From Rhodobacterales bacterium HKCCE4037 (GTDB lineage: Bacteria; Pseudomonadota; Alphaproteobacteria; Rhodobacterales; Rhodobacteraceae): a DNA stretch of 64,000 nucleotides. The stretch covers positions 1 to 64,000 of the forward strand of contig WVSM01000010.1 of the NCBI GenBank assembly GCA_015689645.1, given 5' to 3'. Both the position numbers and the translations under genes were made by a program. This document shows, piece by piece, positions 54,534-63,603 of this stretch (the stretch's first letter is position 1; the number at the start of each line of letters is the position of its first letter). The notes beneath the pieces are model-generated. The model worked only from the letters and a program-made list of their open reading frames with translations, was not told the origin of the DNA and did not search any database.

Positions 54534-55894
54534 CGCGCACCCTGTCGCTGCGCCTTCGCCTTACCCTTATCATCCTTGTTCCACTTCTGTTGATCTCTGC
54601 CGCCGTGGCGGTTTGGGCGACGCGTGATGCGCAGGCCCGGGCCGCCGACAGATTCGACCGTTCCCTGCTTGTGACCGCCCTGGGCATTTCGCGCGATACC
54701 GCGATCAGTGGTGGGGATGCCCTCAGCCAGGAAACGCGGGACCTTCTCCGGAATACGTCGGGTGGACCCGTCTTCTACCACGTCTATGCACCCGACGGGG
54801 TGTTTGTGACGGGTTATGCAACCCCGCCCGTCCCCCCTCGTATCGAGCCTGCCGAAGGGGCCGTATTCTTCGACTCGGTCCATTTGGGGCGTCCCGTGCG
54901 GGCCGTCCGCCTGACCGACTCGATGCTGATCGACGGGCTCTCAGGGGATTTCACCTTCACGGTCTGGCAAGACCTCGCGCTGCGGGACGGATTTGTCAGA
55001 AGCCTGTCCCAGCGCACCTACGTGGTCATGACCACGCTCATCGCTGCCGTGGGGCTGATCGTGTGGTTCGGTGTCCGGTTCGGCCTGCGCCCGCTTCTCG
55101 ACCTCGAACAGGCGATTGAACAGCGTTCCTCTACCGACCTCACGCCGATCAGCCGGCCTATCCCGGACGAGGTGCAGGGCATCGTCGGCAGACTTAACGC
55201 GTTGTTGTCGGAACTGGCTGCGACGATGCAGGCAAAGGACCGCTTCATTTCGGACGCGGCACATCAATTGCGCAATCCGATCGCCGGTGTGCTTGCCCTT
55301 TCGGAGGCCGTTATGGCCTCGAAGACAGAAGACGATTTCAGGACCCGCAGCGCCGATCTGACCGAAGCCGCGGCGCACGCTGCCCGTTTGACCGAAGACC
55401 TTCTGGCGTTCGAGCGCGCGCGGTCCGCACCCTCGACCGAGAGTTTGCCGGAGGATGACGTGCACGACATCCTTGTTGATGTGGTCACCCGGCTGCAGCG
55501 TGACGCGTCCGCCGCAAACGTCATCCTCACGCTCACAGGTGAAACCGGCCCGATTTTCACGAGAGCAGATCGCACGCTTCTGGGGCAGGCAATCGAGAAC
55601 CTGATCCGCAACGCGCTTGCCCATGGAGGCAATGGACTCAAAAAGGTCACGGTGACGTTGGAGGCGTCGGACGAAGAGCTGGTGATCTGCATTGCCGATG
55701 ATGGAAAGGGACTGAGCCCGGACGAATACGCGACGGCTTTGTCCCGGTTTGGCCAAGTGACAGCCAGCGAAGGCAGCGGACTTGGATTGCCTATTGCCGA
55801 AGCGGTTGCCGAAGCGCATGGCGGTGAACTCCGGCTTTCCGACGGAAACCCGGGGTTACGCGTTTGCATGGTTCTGCCGGGCTCCGGAAAATGA
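54530..55894 (+). CDS. tctE: Sensor histidine kinase (TctE-like)
   Basis: The product is 454 aa with membrane helices at about 9-30 and 165-184 enclosing a periplasmic sensor domain of about 135 residues. The phosphoacceptor His245 lies in SDAAHQLRNPIAGVLAL, and the ATPase motifs NLIRNALAHGG, IADDGKGL and GSGLGLPIAEAVA follow. The AAHQLRNPLAG-type H-box is typical of TctE. It overlaps tctD by 4 bp. It is the last intact gene before an insertion-sequence scar. Confidence 0.9.
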   Translation: MTRTLSLRLRLTLIILVPLLLISAAVAVWATRDAQARAADRFDRSLLVTALGISRDTAISGGDALSQETRDLLRNTSGGPVFYHVYAPDGVFVTGYATPPVPPRIEPAEGAVFFDSVHLGRPVRAVRLTDSMLIDGLSGDFTFTVWQDLALRDGFVRSLSQRTYVVMTTLIAAVGLIVWFGVRFGLRPLLDLEQAIEQRSSTDLTPISRPIPDEVQGIVGRLNALLSELAATMQAKDRFISDAAHQLRNPIAGVLALSEAVMASKTEDDFRTRSADLTEAAAHAARLTEDLLAFERARSAPSTESLPEDDVHDILVDVVTRLQRDASAANVILTLTGETGPIFTRADRTLLGQAIENLIRNALAHGGNGLKKVTVTLEASDEELVICIADDGKGLSPDEYATALSRFGQVTASEGSGLGLPIAEAVAEAHGGELRLSDGNPGLRVCMVLPGSGK

Positions 55895-56320
55895 ATTGAT
55901 AAGACCGTTTCGACCTCCGGTGCATCATGTGCCTCCTACGGGCAACCGCATAGTCGTTTTCGAACTCGGAACGCTGAATCCTTTGGAGTACCGATGATCA
56001 ACGAGCCCTGATTGATTTCCGCACATAAAGATGCTGCGGCGCGGAAAATGTCTTTCAACTTAATGGCGGCTTTGGGCCGAACTTGGCCGTCCAGATATAG
56101 AATCTGCCGTCCGACATGCCGTGTTTGCGGCAATGGCCCGCACCCTTCGTGCCGGCCTCGCGCTTTGTCAGATTGTGCTCCACTCGGCCGCTGTGCCAAT
56201 CGGCACCGAATATTGACCCCTTATCGGCGCCCAAAAGTGATCCCCTTGGCGGGACGGAAGCTGGCCCGATGCGGTGTAGCCTCCACACAGCGCAACCGCG
56301 TCGGGCCAGCGTGGTCTAAG
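55895..56320. mobile_element. Insertion-sequence scar region
   Basis: No intact gene lies here. The first 160 bp after tctE are unassigned and lower in GC. They are followed by an IS3-like orfA remnant and IS21-like terminal sequence, so at least two elements contributed. Confidence 0.6.
56055..56180 (-). pseudogene. IS3-family OrfA remnant
   Basis: On the minus strand a frame encodes KREAGTKGAGHCRKHGMSDG followed by RFYIWTAKFG before a stop at 56055. The CRKHGMS..FY.W.AKFG pattern is the helix-turn-helix of IS3-family OrfA transposase proteins. The segment before it is degenerate, and the rest of orfA and all of orfB are missing. Confidence 0.65.
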
Positions 56321-56400
56321 CTACTCGCGGGTTTTGAAGCTCCAGCTCTCGTTGCCGGTTTCAACGAGTTCGCAGTGATGGGTCAGGCGGTCGGGCAGCG
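56207..56400 (-). mobile_element. IS21-like remnant with the C-terminus of istB
   Basis: On the minus strand a frame reads LPDRLTHHCELVETGNESWS then FKTRE and stops at 56321. This closely resembles the C-terminal end of IstB, the IS21 helper ATPase. Beyond the stop, sequence such as TGACCCCTTATCGGCGCCCAA and AAGTGATCCCC resembles the repeated ends of IS21 elements. The element is cut on both sides, by an IS3 remnant and by the AAA ATPase gene. Confidence 0.65.
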
Positions 56401-56952
56401 CAGCCGGAACCCGTCACTGCCCGAACCGATGTCGATCGAGACCTCGGGAATCTTGCACAACCGCGCGAGGCTCCGCGCCAGATGTGTTTTGCCGACCGAG
56501 GCCGGCCCGTCGAGCAGGATTGGCCGGAACCAGAGCCCATGACCCCGCGCCGCCGCCCGGCGCATGTCGCGCCAGATGTGCTCGATGGCCTGCCGCATCC
56601 ATGGCATTTCTTCTAGGAGTTCCGCCGCGATCTCGTCGGCACGATGCTCGGTCGCGGGACCCTGCAGGCTAATCCCCTCGAACACGGCACTCAGTTGTTC
56701 CCAGTCCTCTTTCCTGATGTTGGGGTTCCTCTGCGCCTTCCGCTGCGCCTCGTGCAGCCTGCGGGCGCGGCGGCCGATGCGGTCCCAGTCCGGGCGGGGG
56801 ACAGGGTCGAGCATCGTTTCCGCATCCGCATCCTCATCGGCGGCCTTGCGGCGCCGGAGGTCGGCGAGGAATCGACCGAGGCGCTTTTCGATCTCGTTTG
56901 TCGGAGTAGGTGGCCGGCGCAGGCCAGGGGCGAAGTCGAAGGGTTTGGGCAT
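56383..56952 (-). pseudogene. AAA-family ATPase gene truncated by an IS21 remnant
   Basis: The start MPKPFDFAPG follows GAAGGA. The frame runs through RLGRFLADLRRRK, PVPRPDWDRIGRRARRLHE and NPNIRKEDWEQLSAVF to Walker A in LLDGPASVGKTHLARSL. It breaks off after DIGSGSDGFRL, where the frame enters istB sequence and soon stops. Walker B and everything after it are absent. Proteins with this N-terminal layout are AAA or Lon-like ATPases in roseobacters. This copy cannot hydrolyse ATP normally. Confidence 0.7.
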
Positions 56953-57469
56953 GGGGATATCCTTCGCGCTGCCGGTCTCACGGCTGGCGCGTTCCTCGAA
57001 ATGTGCATGTCGGGTGGGGCTGGTCCGCGGGCTCAACGCGGGTAGGGGCAACCTATCGACAGGTGGCGTGCGAGGACGCTTGGCGCTTTGGCCGACGCCG
57101 CGAGCACACGCGGGACACTTCTTGTCAGGAGGACAGGGGACATCATGGAGGGCAGTCTCGGGCAGCAGGTAGCCATGACCCGAACCTTGGTCCGAGTCGC
57201 GATCGTCAGAGAGAGGTGCCTATGAGCTGATTGCGTTTCATGCGGCGAGGAAGCATGGCGCTGGCAGTCCTGTCAATCAAGTCCTGCTCGGGTGGGAGGG
57301 ACTTGTGGCCATGCTCGCCAAGCCCACGGCCCTTCTGTTGACCAACAGGCGTTGCACATAAAATCAAGCGCTTGTGTGATAGTGGCAGAAAATACCCCGG
57401 TAAAGACTCGCGAAAACGCCCCGTTTGGCAGAGTTGCATCCGCCGGAACAGGAACAAGTTCGGGGAGAG
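56953..57469. other. Gene-free stretch between truncated ATPase and tRNA
   Basis: The stretch has no supported reading frame and is less GC-rich near 57300-57430. It adjoins the 3' end of the CAT-anticodon tRNA, the usual side for integrated elements. No integrase fragment or repeat of the tRNA end was found. Confidence 0.5.
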
Positions 57470-57546
57470 TGGTAGGCCCGGCAGGACTTGAACCCGCAAC
57501 CAAAGCGTTATGAGCGCTCTGCTCTAACCAATTGAGCTACAGGCCC
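57470..57546 (-). tRNA. tRNA with CAT anticodon (Ile2 or elongator Met)
   Basis: The minus strand folds into a cloverleaf with D-arm AGCTCAATTGGTTAGAGC, anticodon stem-loop GAGCGCTCATAACGCTT with CAT, T-arm GCGGGTTCAAGTCCTGC and encoded CCA. With GGGCCTG and CGGGCCT as acceptor strands, pair 1-72 is a G-U wobble. The CATAA loop and acceptor style fit the lysidine-modified tRNA-Ile2 of alphaproteobacteria better than elongator tRNA-Met, but this is not certain. It is not an initiator tRNA. Confidence 0.85.
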
Positions 57547-57667
57547 CCTTGCGTCCGGCAAGAGGTAGCAGAGGCGCCCGCCGGTGGGAAGCGGGTGCGT
57601 CGCGTTGCAGCGCCGGGCGCGACGCAGTAGGGGATGACAACCCCGCCCGGTCATCCCGAGGATTGCC

Positions 57668-58069
57668 ATGCCCGCCCTTGCCCCGATTGCCCTTAGATAT
57701 CTTGCCTGGCTCGTCGGGCTGCGCATTCTCTACATCGGCCTGACCGCAATCACCGGTCTGCCGAACACACAGGCAACGATCGTGATCCTGGCGTCGGCCC
57801 CGGCGGTCGAGATTGCGATCTACGCGCTGCGAAAGGCGACGGCCCCGATTCCGTTCAAGGGATGGGCGACGATATGGGCGCTGCTGATGGCGATCTACCT
57901 CGTGATACACGTGATGATCCCGGCATTCATCCTGCCGCCGTTCCGTGCGCTGCTTGCCGATGCCAGCGTGCTAGGCAGCCTGTTGATCGTGACGGCCAGC
58001 ACCGGCGCGATGCTGGCGCTGTTCCTCTGGCTCGGCACCCGCGCCGGCGGGAACCGACGGACGGGCTGA
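57668..58069 (+). CDS. Membrane protein of unknown function (133 aa)
   Basis: The product is 133 aa with four hydrophobic segments (about 8-30, 38-55, 65-88 and 97-122) and a basic C-terminus. GAGG sits 7 nt before the ATG. No family was recognised. It stands alone between a tRNA and purM on the same strand as purM, with 120 bp before the latter. Confidence 0.7.
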   Translation: MPALAPIALRYLAWLVGLRILYIGLTAITGLPNTQATIVILASAPAVEIAIYALRKATAPIPFKGWATIWALLMAIYLVIHVMIPAFILPPFRALLADASVLGSLLIVTASTGAMLALFLWLGTRAGGNRRTG

Positions 58070-58189
58070 GGCCGCGCGAACGGGCAAAAAATGCGATGAG
58101 ATAGACCTGATGCGTCGGGTGATGCATGGACGCTTCGTCTGCGTGCTGGTAACGGACGGGCGAAACGCGGCCTCGGGGGACCTTTGGCG

Positions 58190-59239
58190 ATGACGGACGA
58201 CACGAAATCGGCGCTCACCTATGCGCAGGCAGGGGTGGATATCGACGCAGGCAACGCGTTGGTCGACCGGATCAAGCCGGCGGCAGCGGCGACGACGCGA
58301 CCCGGTGTCATGGCGGGCCTCGGTGGGTTCGGCGCTCTGTTTGATCTGCAAGCGGCAGGATACGACGATCCGGTGCTGGTCGCGGCGACCGATGGCGTCG
58401 GAACCAAGCTGAAGATCGCCATCGACACTGGCCATTTCGACACGATCGGCGTGGATCTTGTCGCCATGTGTGTGAACGACCTCGTCTGCCAGGGGGCCGA
58501 GCCGCTGTTCTTCTTGGATTATTTCGCCACCGGCAAGCTGGAGGTGGAGGCCGCTGCCACTATCGTGGAAGGCATCGCCAAGGGATGCGCCGACAGCGGT
58601 TGCGCCCTGATCGGCGGCGAGACGGCGGAGATGCCCGGCATGTACGCGCCCGGCGATTTCGACCTTGCGGGGTTCGCGGTGGGCGCGATGGACCGCGGCG
58701 CGGCCCTGCCGGCGAACGTGGCCGAGGGTGACGTTCTTCTCGGCCTCGGCTCCGACGGGGTACACTCGAACGGCTATTCCCTGGTGCGCCGCGTGGTGGA
58801 GCGGGCGGGCCTAGACTGGAACGCACGGGCACCATTTGCCGACGGTTCCCTCGGTGCGGCGCTTCTGGCCCCGACGCGGCTCTACGTGAAGCCGGCCCTC
58901 GACGCGATCCGTGCGGGTGGCGTCCATGCGCTCGCCCATATCACCGGCGGCGGGTTGACCGAGAACCTTCCGCGTGTCCTGCCCGACGGGCTCGGCGCCG
59001 AGATCGACCTCACCTCGTGGCCGCTGCCGCCGGTCTTCGGCTGGCTGGCGCAGGAGGGCGCTCTGGAGCAGGCCGAGCTGCTGAAGACCTTCAACGCGGG
59101 CATCGGGATGGTCTTGGTCGTGGCTGCCGATCAGGTGGAGACGTTGACCACACTCCTGACCGACGCGGGCGAAACCGTGCATCGCATCGGCCAGGTCGCG
59201 GCGGGCGAGGGGGTGCGCTATTCGGGGCAGCTTGCGTGA
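58190..59239 (+). CDS. purM: Phosphoribosylformylglycinamidine cyclo-ligase (AIR synthetase)
   Basis: PurM closes the imidazole ring to form aminoimidazole ribonucleotide in purine synthesis. The 349-aa product shows [45 protein letters not shown] and [15 protein letters not shown], all signature blocks. The ATG at 58190 is preceded by GGGGA; a TTG two codons earlier is less likely. purN overlaps its stop by 4 bp. Confidence 0.98.
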   Translation: MTDDTKSALTYAQAGVDIDAGNALVDRIKPAAAATTRPGVMAGLGGFGALFDLQAAGYDDPVLVAATDGVGTKLKIAIDTGHFDTIGVDLVAMCVNDLVCQGAEPLFFLDYFATGKLEVEAAATIVEGIAKGCADSGCALIGGETAEMPGMYAPGDFDLAGFAVGAMDRGAALPANVAEGDVLLGLGSDGVHSNGYSLVRRVVERAGLDWNARAPFADGSLGAALLAPTRLYVKPALDAIRAGGVHALAHITGGGLTENLPRVLPDGLGAEIDLTSWPLPPVFGWLAQEGALEQAELLKTFNAGIGMVLVVAADQVETLTTLLTDAGETVHRIGQVAAGEGVRYSGQLA

Positions 59240-59832
59240 CCAAACGGGTTGCGATGCTGATTTCCGGCAGCGGCTCCAACATGGTCGCGCTGGCGCAGTC
59301 GATGACCGGTGATCATCCGGCACGGCCGTGCGTGGTCATCGCGAACAATCCCGATGCCAAGGGGCTTGAGCGTGCTGCCGCCATGGGTATTCCCACGGCC
59401 TGCGTCGATCACCGGCCCTTCGCGGGGGACCGCGCCGCCTTCGAGGCGGCGCTGCAGCAAACACTTGCCGATCATTCGCCCGACATCCTGTGCCTCGCAG
59501 GCTTCATGCGCATCCTGACCGAAGGCTTCGTGACCCCGTGGGCCGGGCGAATGTTGAACATCCACCCGTCGCTGCTGCCGAAGTACAAGGGCCTGAACAC
59601 CCATGCCCGCGCCATCGAGGCCGGCGATCCAGAGGCCGGGTGCACCGTGCACGAGGTCACGGCTGCGCTCGACGATGGGCCGATCCTTGGGCAGGCCCGC
59701 GTTGCGATCGAACCCGGTGATACTCCGGACACACTGGCCGCGCGCATCCTGCCGATGGAGCATCAGCTCTACCCGACCGTGCTGCGCCGCTACGCTGCCG
59801 GCAACCGCTCGCCAGTCATGCTCAACGGCTGA
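59236..59832 (+). CDS. purN: Phosphoribosylglycinamide formyltransferase
   Basis: PurN transfers a formyl group from 10-formyltetrahydrofolate to glycinamide ribonucleotide. The 198-aa product has [24 protein letters not shown], the catalytic Asn-His in [18 protein letters not shown] and the Asp in ALDDGPIL. The start is GTG inside the purM stop (GTGA), and the purM-purN pair is a common operon. Confidence 0.98.
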   Translation: MTKRVAMLISGSGSNMVALAQSMTGDHPARPCVVIANNPDAKGLERAAAMGIPTACVDHRPFAGDRAAFEAALQQTLADHSPDILCLAGFMRILTEGFVTPWAGRMLNIHPSLLPKYKGLNTHARAIEAGDPEAGCTVHEVTAALDDGPILGQARVAIEPGDTPDTLAARILPMEHQLYPTVLRRYAAGNRSPVMLNG

Positions 59833-59957
59833 CCTCGGCCAAGATCATGGGCGCATGGCCACAGTGCCGATGCGTTCGGTCCGCCTCTCTTCCCTTCGCC
59901 GCAATCCTCCTCTATCACGCGCGAACGGCCCTCCTTTCCAACAAAAACAAAGCAACC

Positions 59958-61118
59958 GTGCCCACAACCCTGACAACCACCGAAGAACTCGCCGCCTTCT
60001 GCGACCGCGCGGCGCACGTGCCCTATGTCACCGTCGATACGGAATTTCTGCGCGAGCGGACGTACTTCGCACAGCTCTGCCTCGTGCAGGTCGCGCTCCC
60101 CGGCGATGACGAGAGCGACGCCGTCCTGATCGACCCGCTGGCGGAAGGCATGTCTCTGGAACCGCTATACGAATTGTTCAGAAACACCAACGTTGTCAAA
60201 GTCTTCCATGCCGCGCGCCAGGATCTTGAGATCTTCCATGTCGAAGGAAACGTGGTTCCCACGCCGCTTTTCGACACGCAGGTTGCCGCGATGGTCTGCG
60301 GCTTCGGTGACCAGGTGGGCTACGAGACGCTGGTGCGCCGCATCGCCAAGGCGTCGCTCGACAAGTCCAGCCGCTTCACCGACTGGTCGCGCCGCCCGCT
60401 CAGCGATGCGCAGAAGACCTATGCCATCGCGGACGTCACGCATCTGCGCCAGATCTACGAGCATCTCGCCGCCGAGTTGCAGCGCAGCGGGCGCACGCAC
60501 TGGCTGGAAGAGGAACTGGCGCAACTCACCGATGCGTCGAATTACGTGGTCAAACCGGAAGAGGCGTGGCGGCGGCTCAAGCTGCGATCGAATTCGGGCC
60601 GGATGATCGCCATCGCGCGCGAACTGGCCGCTTTCCGCGAATCCTATGCGCAGGAACGCAACATACCGCGCAACCGGGTGGTCAAGGACGACGCACTTCT
60701 GGAACTTGCGGGCACCAAGCCGAAATCGCTCAAGGACCTCGCGAAATCGCGGCTGCTCCTGCGCGATGCGCGCAAGGGGCCGATCGCGGAAGGCCTCATC
60801 GCCGCGGTGGAGAGGGGGTTGGCTTTGCCCAATTCCGAGGTGCCGAAACCCGTTGAGGGCAAGGACCGGTCCAACCTGAACCCGGCGCTGGCGGACCTTC
60901 TGCGCGTGCTGCTCAAGGCCAAGGCCGAGCAGGCGGGCGTGGCGCCGAAGCTGATCGCCTCGTCCAGCGATCTCGATGATATCGCGTCTGGACACACGAA
61001 GGGACCGTGGTCCTCAGGTTGGCGGCACGAAGTCTTCGGCGCGGATGCCGAGCGGCTGCTGAAGGGTGAGATCGCGCTGTCGGCCAAGGGCCAGAAGGTC
61101 AAGGCCGTTCAGCTTTGA
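59958..61118 (+). CDS. rnd: Ribonuclease D
   Basis: RNase D is a 3'-5' exoribonuclease that trims tRNA precursors. The 386-aa product has the DEDD residues in YVTVDTEFLRE, VFHAARQDLEIF and KTYAIADVTHLRQ, followed by an HRDC domain (about 210-290). The start was put at the GTG giving a family-like N-terminus (PTTLTTTEELAAFC); no clear Shine-Dalgarno is seen, and an upstream start in the same frame would add an atypical extension. Confidence 0.94.
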   Translation: MPTTLTTTEELAAFCDRAAHVPYVTVDTEFLRERTYFAQLCLVQVALPGDDESDAVLIDPLAEGMSLEPLYELFRNTNVVKVFHAARQDLEIFHVEGNVVPTPLFDTQVAAMVCGFGDQVGYETLVRRIAKASLDKSSRFTDWSRRPLSDAQKTYAIADVTHLRQIYEHLAAELQRSGRTHWLEEELAQLTDASNYVVKPEEAWRRLKLRSNSGRMIAIARELAAFRESYAQERNIPRNRVVKDDALLELAGTKPKSLKDLAKSRLLLRDARKGPIAEGLIAAVERGLALPNSEVPKPVEGKDRSNLNPALADLLRVLLKAKAEQAGVAPKLIASSSDLDDIASGHTKGPWSSGWRHEVFGADAERLLKGEIALSAKGQKVKAVQL

Positions 61119-61156
61119 TTTCTTGATCTGCAACGACTTGTGTCGCGATCTTCCGG

Positions 61157-61603
61157 TCAGCGGCGTGACACGGTGCGCCGGTTCTGCGCTGCGATAACGG
61201 TGATGGAGCTGACACCGGCAAGCTCGCCATTCGTCAGCGTCACGCCGGCCACGATGGTCTGAAGGCCGGGCGTCGTGACGCGCGTGGGGGCGGCGGCGCG
61301 GAACTCGAACACGACCGCGCCGTTGTTGATCTCCGCCAGCACCAGCTCCGCATCGTAATAGCCCTGCGCAGGGGTCACGCCGGTCGCCCGCAAAATTGCA
61401 CCCGAAGTCGTCTGCTCGACGGACAATTGCGTGACTTCCGTGACAAGCACGCGTGGATCGGCAGGGGTTCCCGCAGCGCGATCCGGATCCACTCGAACTC
61501 GCTGCTCACGCTCCCCACCAAACCAGTTCAGCGGGTTCAGGCGGCTGTCGCAGGCCGCGACGGACAGGGTCAAAGACAGAACGAGAATGGCGCGCAACAG
61601 CAT
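61157..61603 (-). CDS. Lipoprotein of unknown function
   Basis: The product is 148 aa. The N-terminus MLLRAILVLSLTLSVAAC ends in a lipobox with the lipidated cysteine at residue 18. The mature part begins with a Pro/Asn-rich linker (LNPLNWFGGERE) and continues as a small beta-rich domain with ITVIAAQNRRTVSRR at the end. I do not recognise the family. It converges on rnd with 38 bp between, and is divergent from sufE. Confidence 0.78.
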   Translation of the reverse strand: MLLRAILVLSLTLSVAACDSRLNPLNWFGGEREQRVRVDPDRAAGTPADPRVLVTEVTQLSVEQTTSGAILRATGVTPAQGYYDAELVLAEINNGAVVFEFRAAAPTRVTTPGLQTIVAGVTLTNGELAGVSSITVIAAQNRRTVSRR

Positions 61604-61747
61604 CAAGGGACCCTTTAGGCAGTCGGATTTTCTCCTGCCTAGCGGATCGGGCACGGCTTGGGAAGCGATGCCGGGCCGCCGCTGGCCTTTACCTTCGCCG
61701 ATGCAGCGCCTAGGTCACGGGGAACGGACGCCCGCAGGAGCATCGCC

Positions 61748-62158
61748 ATGGCCGCTGAAGCCTTTGAAGACATCGCGGAAACCTTTGAATTCCTTGATGA
61801 TTGGGAGGAACGGTATCGCCACGTGATCGAGCTTGGCAAAGCCATGGAGCCGCTGGACGACGCGGTGAAAGTGCCCGCAACCAAGGTCGACGGCTGCGCC
61901 AGCCAGGTCTGGATTCTGCCCCGGATCGAAGGCGACCGGTTCGATTTCCAGGGAGACAGCGACGCCATCATCGTGCGGGGCCTGATCGCGGTGCTGCACG
62001 CCCTTTACGGCGGGTTGACCCACGAAGAGGTTCTGGCGGTGGACGCCCCGGCCGAACTGGGGCGGTTGGGGCTGGACGAACACCTGTCCTCGCAGCGGTC
62101 CAACGGCGTGCGCGCGATGGTGGAGCGGATCCGGCTCTTGGCGTCGGAAGCTGCCTGA
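61748..62158 (+). CDS. sufE: SufE family Fe-S assembly protein
   Basis: SufE accepts sulfur from the cysteine desulfurase SufS and passes it to the SufBCD scaffold. The 136-aa product has the conserved active cysteine in KVDGCASQVW and the typical LIAVLHALYGGLTHEEVLA and LSSQRSNGVRAMVERI segments. AGGAG lies at the right distance before the ATG. An earlier in-frame start adds an unrelated 30-residue extension. It is here apart from any suf operon. Confidence 0.93.
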   Translation: MAAEAFEDIAETFEFLDDWEERYRHVIELGKAMEPLDDAVKVPATKVDGCASQVWILPRIEGDRFDFQGDSDAIIVRGLIAVLHALYGGLTHEEVLAVDAPAELGRLGLDEHLSSQRSNGVRAMVERIRLLASEAA

Positions 62159-62178
62159 GCTGCCTATCGCCAAAGCAA

Positions 62179-62205
62179 AACGGCCGCCCGGATGGGGCGG
62201 CCGTT
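62179..62205. terminator. Hairpin between convergent sufE and gltA
   Basis: AACGGCCGCCC-GGATG-GGGCGGCCGTT has an 11-bp perfect stem. T-tracts on either side are short, but its place between two convergent stops supports a shared terminator. Confidence 0.75.
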
Positions 62206-62224
62206 CGCGTTTGATCAGGCGGGA

Positions 62225-63523
62225 TCAGCGATCTTCGATCGGAACGTAATCGCGCAGCGTCTCGCCCATGTAGAGCTGGCGCGGGCGACCGATCTTGAGC
62301 GCCGGATCGTTCAGCTGCTCCTTCCACTGCGAGATCCAGCCGACGGTCCGCGACAGCGCGAAGATCGGCGTGAACATCGAGGTGGGGAAGCCCATCGCTT
62401 CAAGGATGATGCCCGAGTAGAAATCGACGTTCGGGAACAGTTTCTTGTCGGCGAAATACGGGTCGTTCAGCGCGGCTTTCTCAAGCTCCTTGGCGACCTG
62501 CAGCTTCGGGTTGTCCTCGACACCCAGCAGGTCCAGAACCTCGTCGGCGGATTTCTTCATCACCGTCGCCCGGGGATCGAAGTTCTTGTAGACGCGGTGG
62601 CCAAAGCCCATCAGGCGGTAGTCGTCGTTCTTGTCCTTTGCACGGGCGATGAACTCGGGGATACGATCGACCGAGCCGATCTCTTCCAGCATTTCAAGGC
62701 AGGCCTGGTTCGCACCGCCGTGGGCCGGGCCCCAGAGGCACGCTATACCGGCGGCGATACAGGCGAACGGGTTCGCGCCCGAGGACGAGGCAAGCCGCAC
62801 GGTCGAGGTCGAGGCGTTCTGCTCGTGGTCGGCATGCAGCGTGAAGATCCGGTCCATGGCTGTCTCGAGGATCGGGTCGACGACATATTCCTCGGCCGGA
62901 ACCGCGAAGCACATCCGCAGGAAGTTCGCGGCATAGCTGAGGTCGTTGCGCGGATAGACGAAGGGCTGACCGATCGAGTATTTGTAGGCCCAGGCCGCGA
63001 TCGTCGGCATCTTGGCGATCAGGCGATGCGAGGCGATCTCGCGCTGGCGCGGATCGTTGATGTCCGTCGAGTCGTGGTAGAAGGCCGACATCGCACCGAC
63101 AACACCCACCATCGTGGCCATGGGATGCGCATCGCGCCGGAACCCGCGGAAGAAGTTCTGCATCTGCTCGTGCAGCATCGTGTGGCGGGTGATCGTGGTC
63201 TCGAATTCGTCCAGCTCGTCCTTGCGGGGCAGGTAGCCGTAAAGCAGCAGGAAGCAGACCTCGAGATAGTGCGAGTGCTCGGCAAGCTGGTCGATCGGGT
63301 AGCCGCGGTGGAGCAGTTCACCCTTGTTGCCATCGATGAACGTGATCGCGCTTTCGCACGCCGAGGTCGAGGTGAAGCCGGGGTCGTGGGTGAACACGCC
63401 CGCCGTGCTGTAAAGCTTGCCGATGTCGATCACATCGGGGCCGGCAGTGGGGGAATGCATCGGCAATTCGTAGGAATTACCGTCGATCGTCAAGGTGGCG
63501 GTTCTGGTCTGGTCGTCGGCCAT
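62225..63523 (-). CDS. gltA: Citrate synthase
   Basis: Citrate synthase condenses acetyl-CoA and oxaloacetate at the entry of the TCA cycle. The 432-aa product shows the hexameric type II form with [17 protein letters not shown], the catalytic His in [10 protein letters not shown], His in [13 protein letters not shown] and Asp in [16 protein letters not shown] precedes the ATG at MADDQT. gltX lies upstream on the same strand across 80 bp. Confidence 0.98.
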   Translation of the reverse strand: MADDQTRTATLTIDGNSYELPMHSPTAGPDVIDIGKLYSTAGVFTHDPGFTSTSACESAITFIDGNKGELLHRGYPIDQLAEHSHYLEVCFLLLYGYLPRKDELDEFETTITRHTMLHEQMQNFFRGFRRDAHPMATMVGVVGAMSAFYHDSTDINDPRQREIASHRLIAKMPTIAAWAYKYSIGQPFVYPRNDLSYAANFLRMCFAVPAEEYVVDPILETAMDRIFTLHADHEQNASTSTVRLASSSGANPFACIAAGIACLWGPAHGGANQACLEMLEEIGSVDRIPEFIARAKDKNDDYRLMGFGHRVYKNFDPRATVMKKSADEVLDLLGVEDNPKLQVAKELEKAALNDPYFADKKLFPNVDFYSGIILEAMGFPTSMFTPIFALSRTVGWISQWKEQLNDPALKIGRPRQLYMGETLRDYVPIEDR

Positions 63524-63603
63524 GTTCGTCCCTTCAGGCAACTGCGCACCGGCGGGATGCCGGTGGGGCAGGGGACGGGTCGTCCCCGAAAAGCCCCCCC
63601 ATT

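Noticed and set aside
63571-63587. GGGGAC/GTCCCC hairpin after gltX as a terminator
   Set aside because: The stem is only 6 bp and no T-run follows on the minus strand; gltX and gltA may be co-transcribed.
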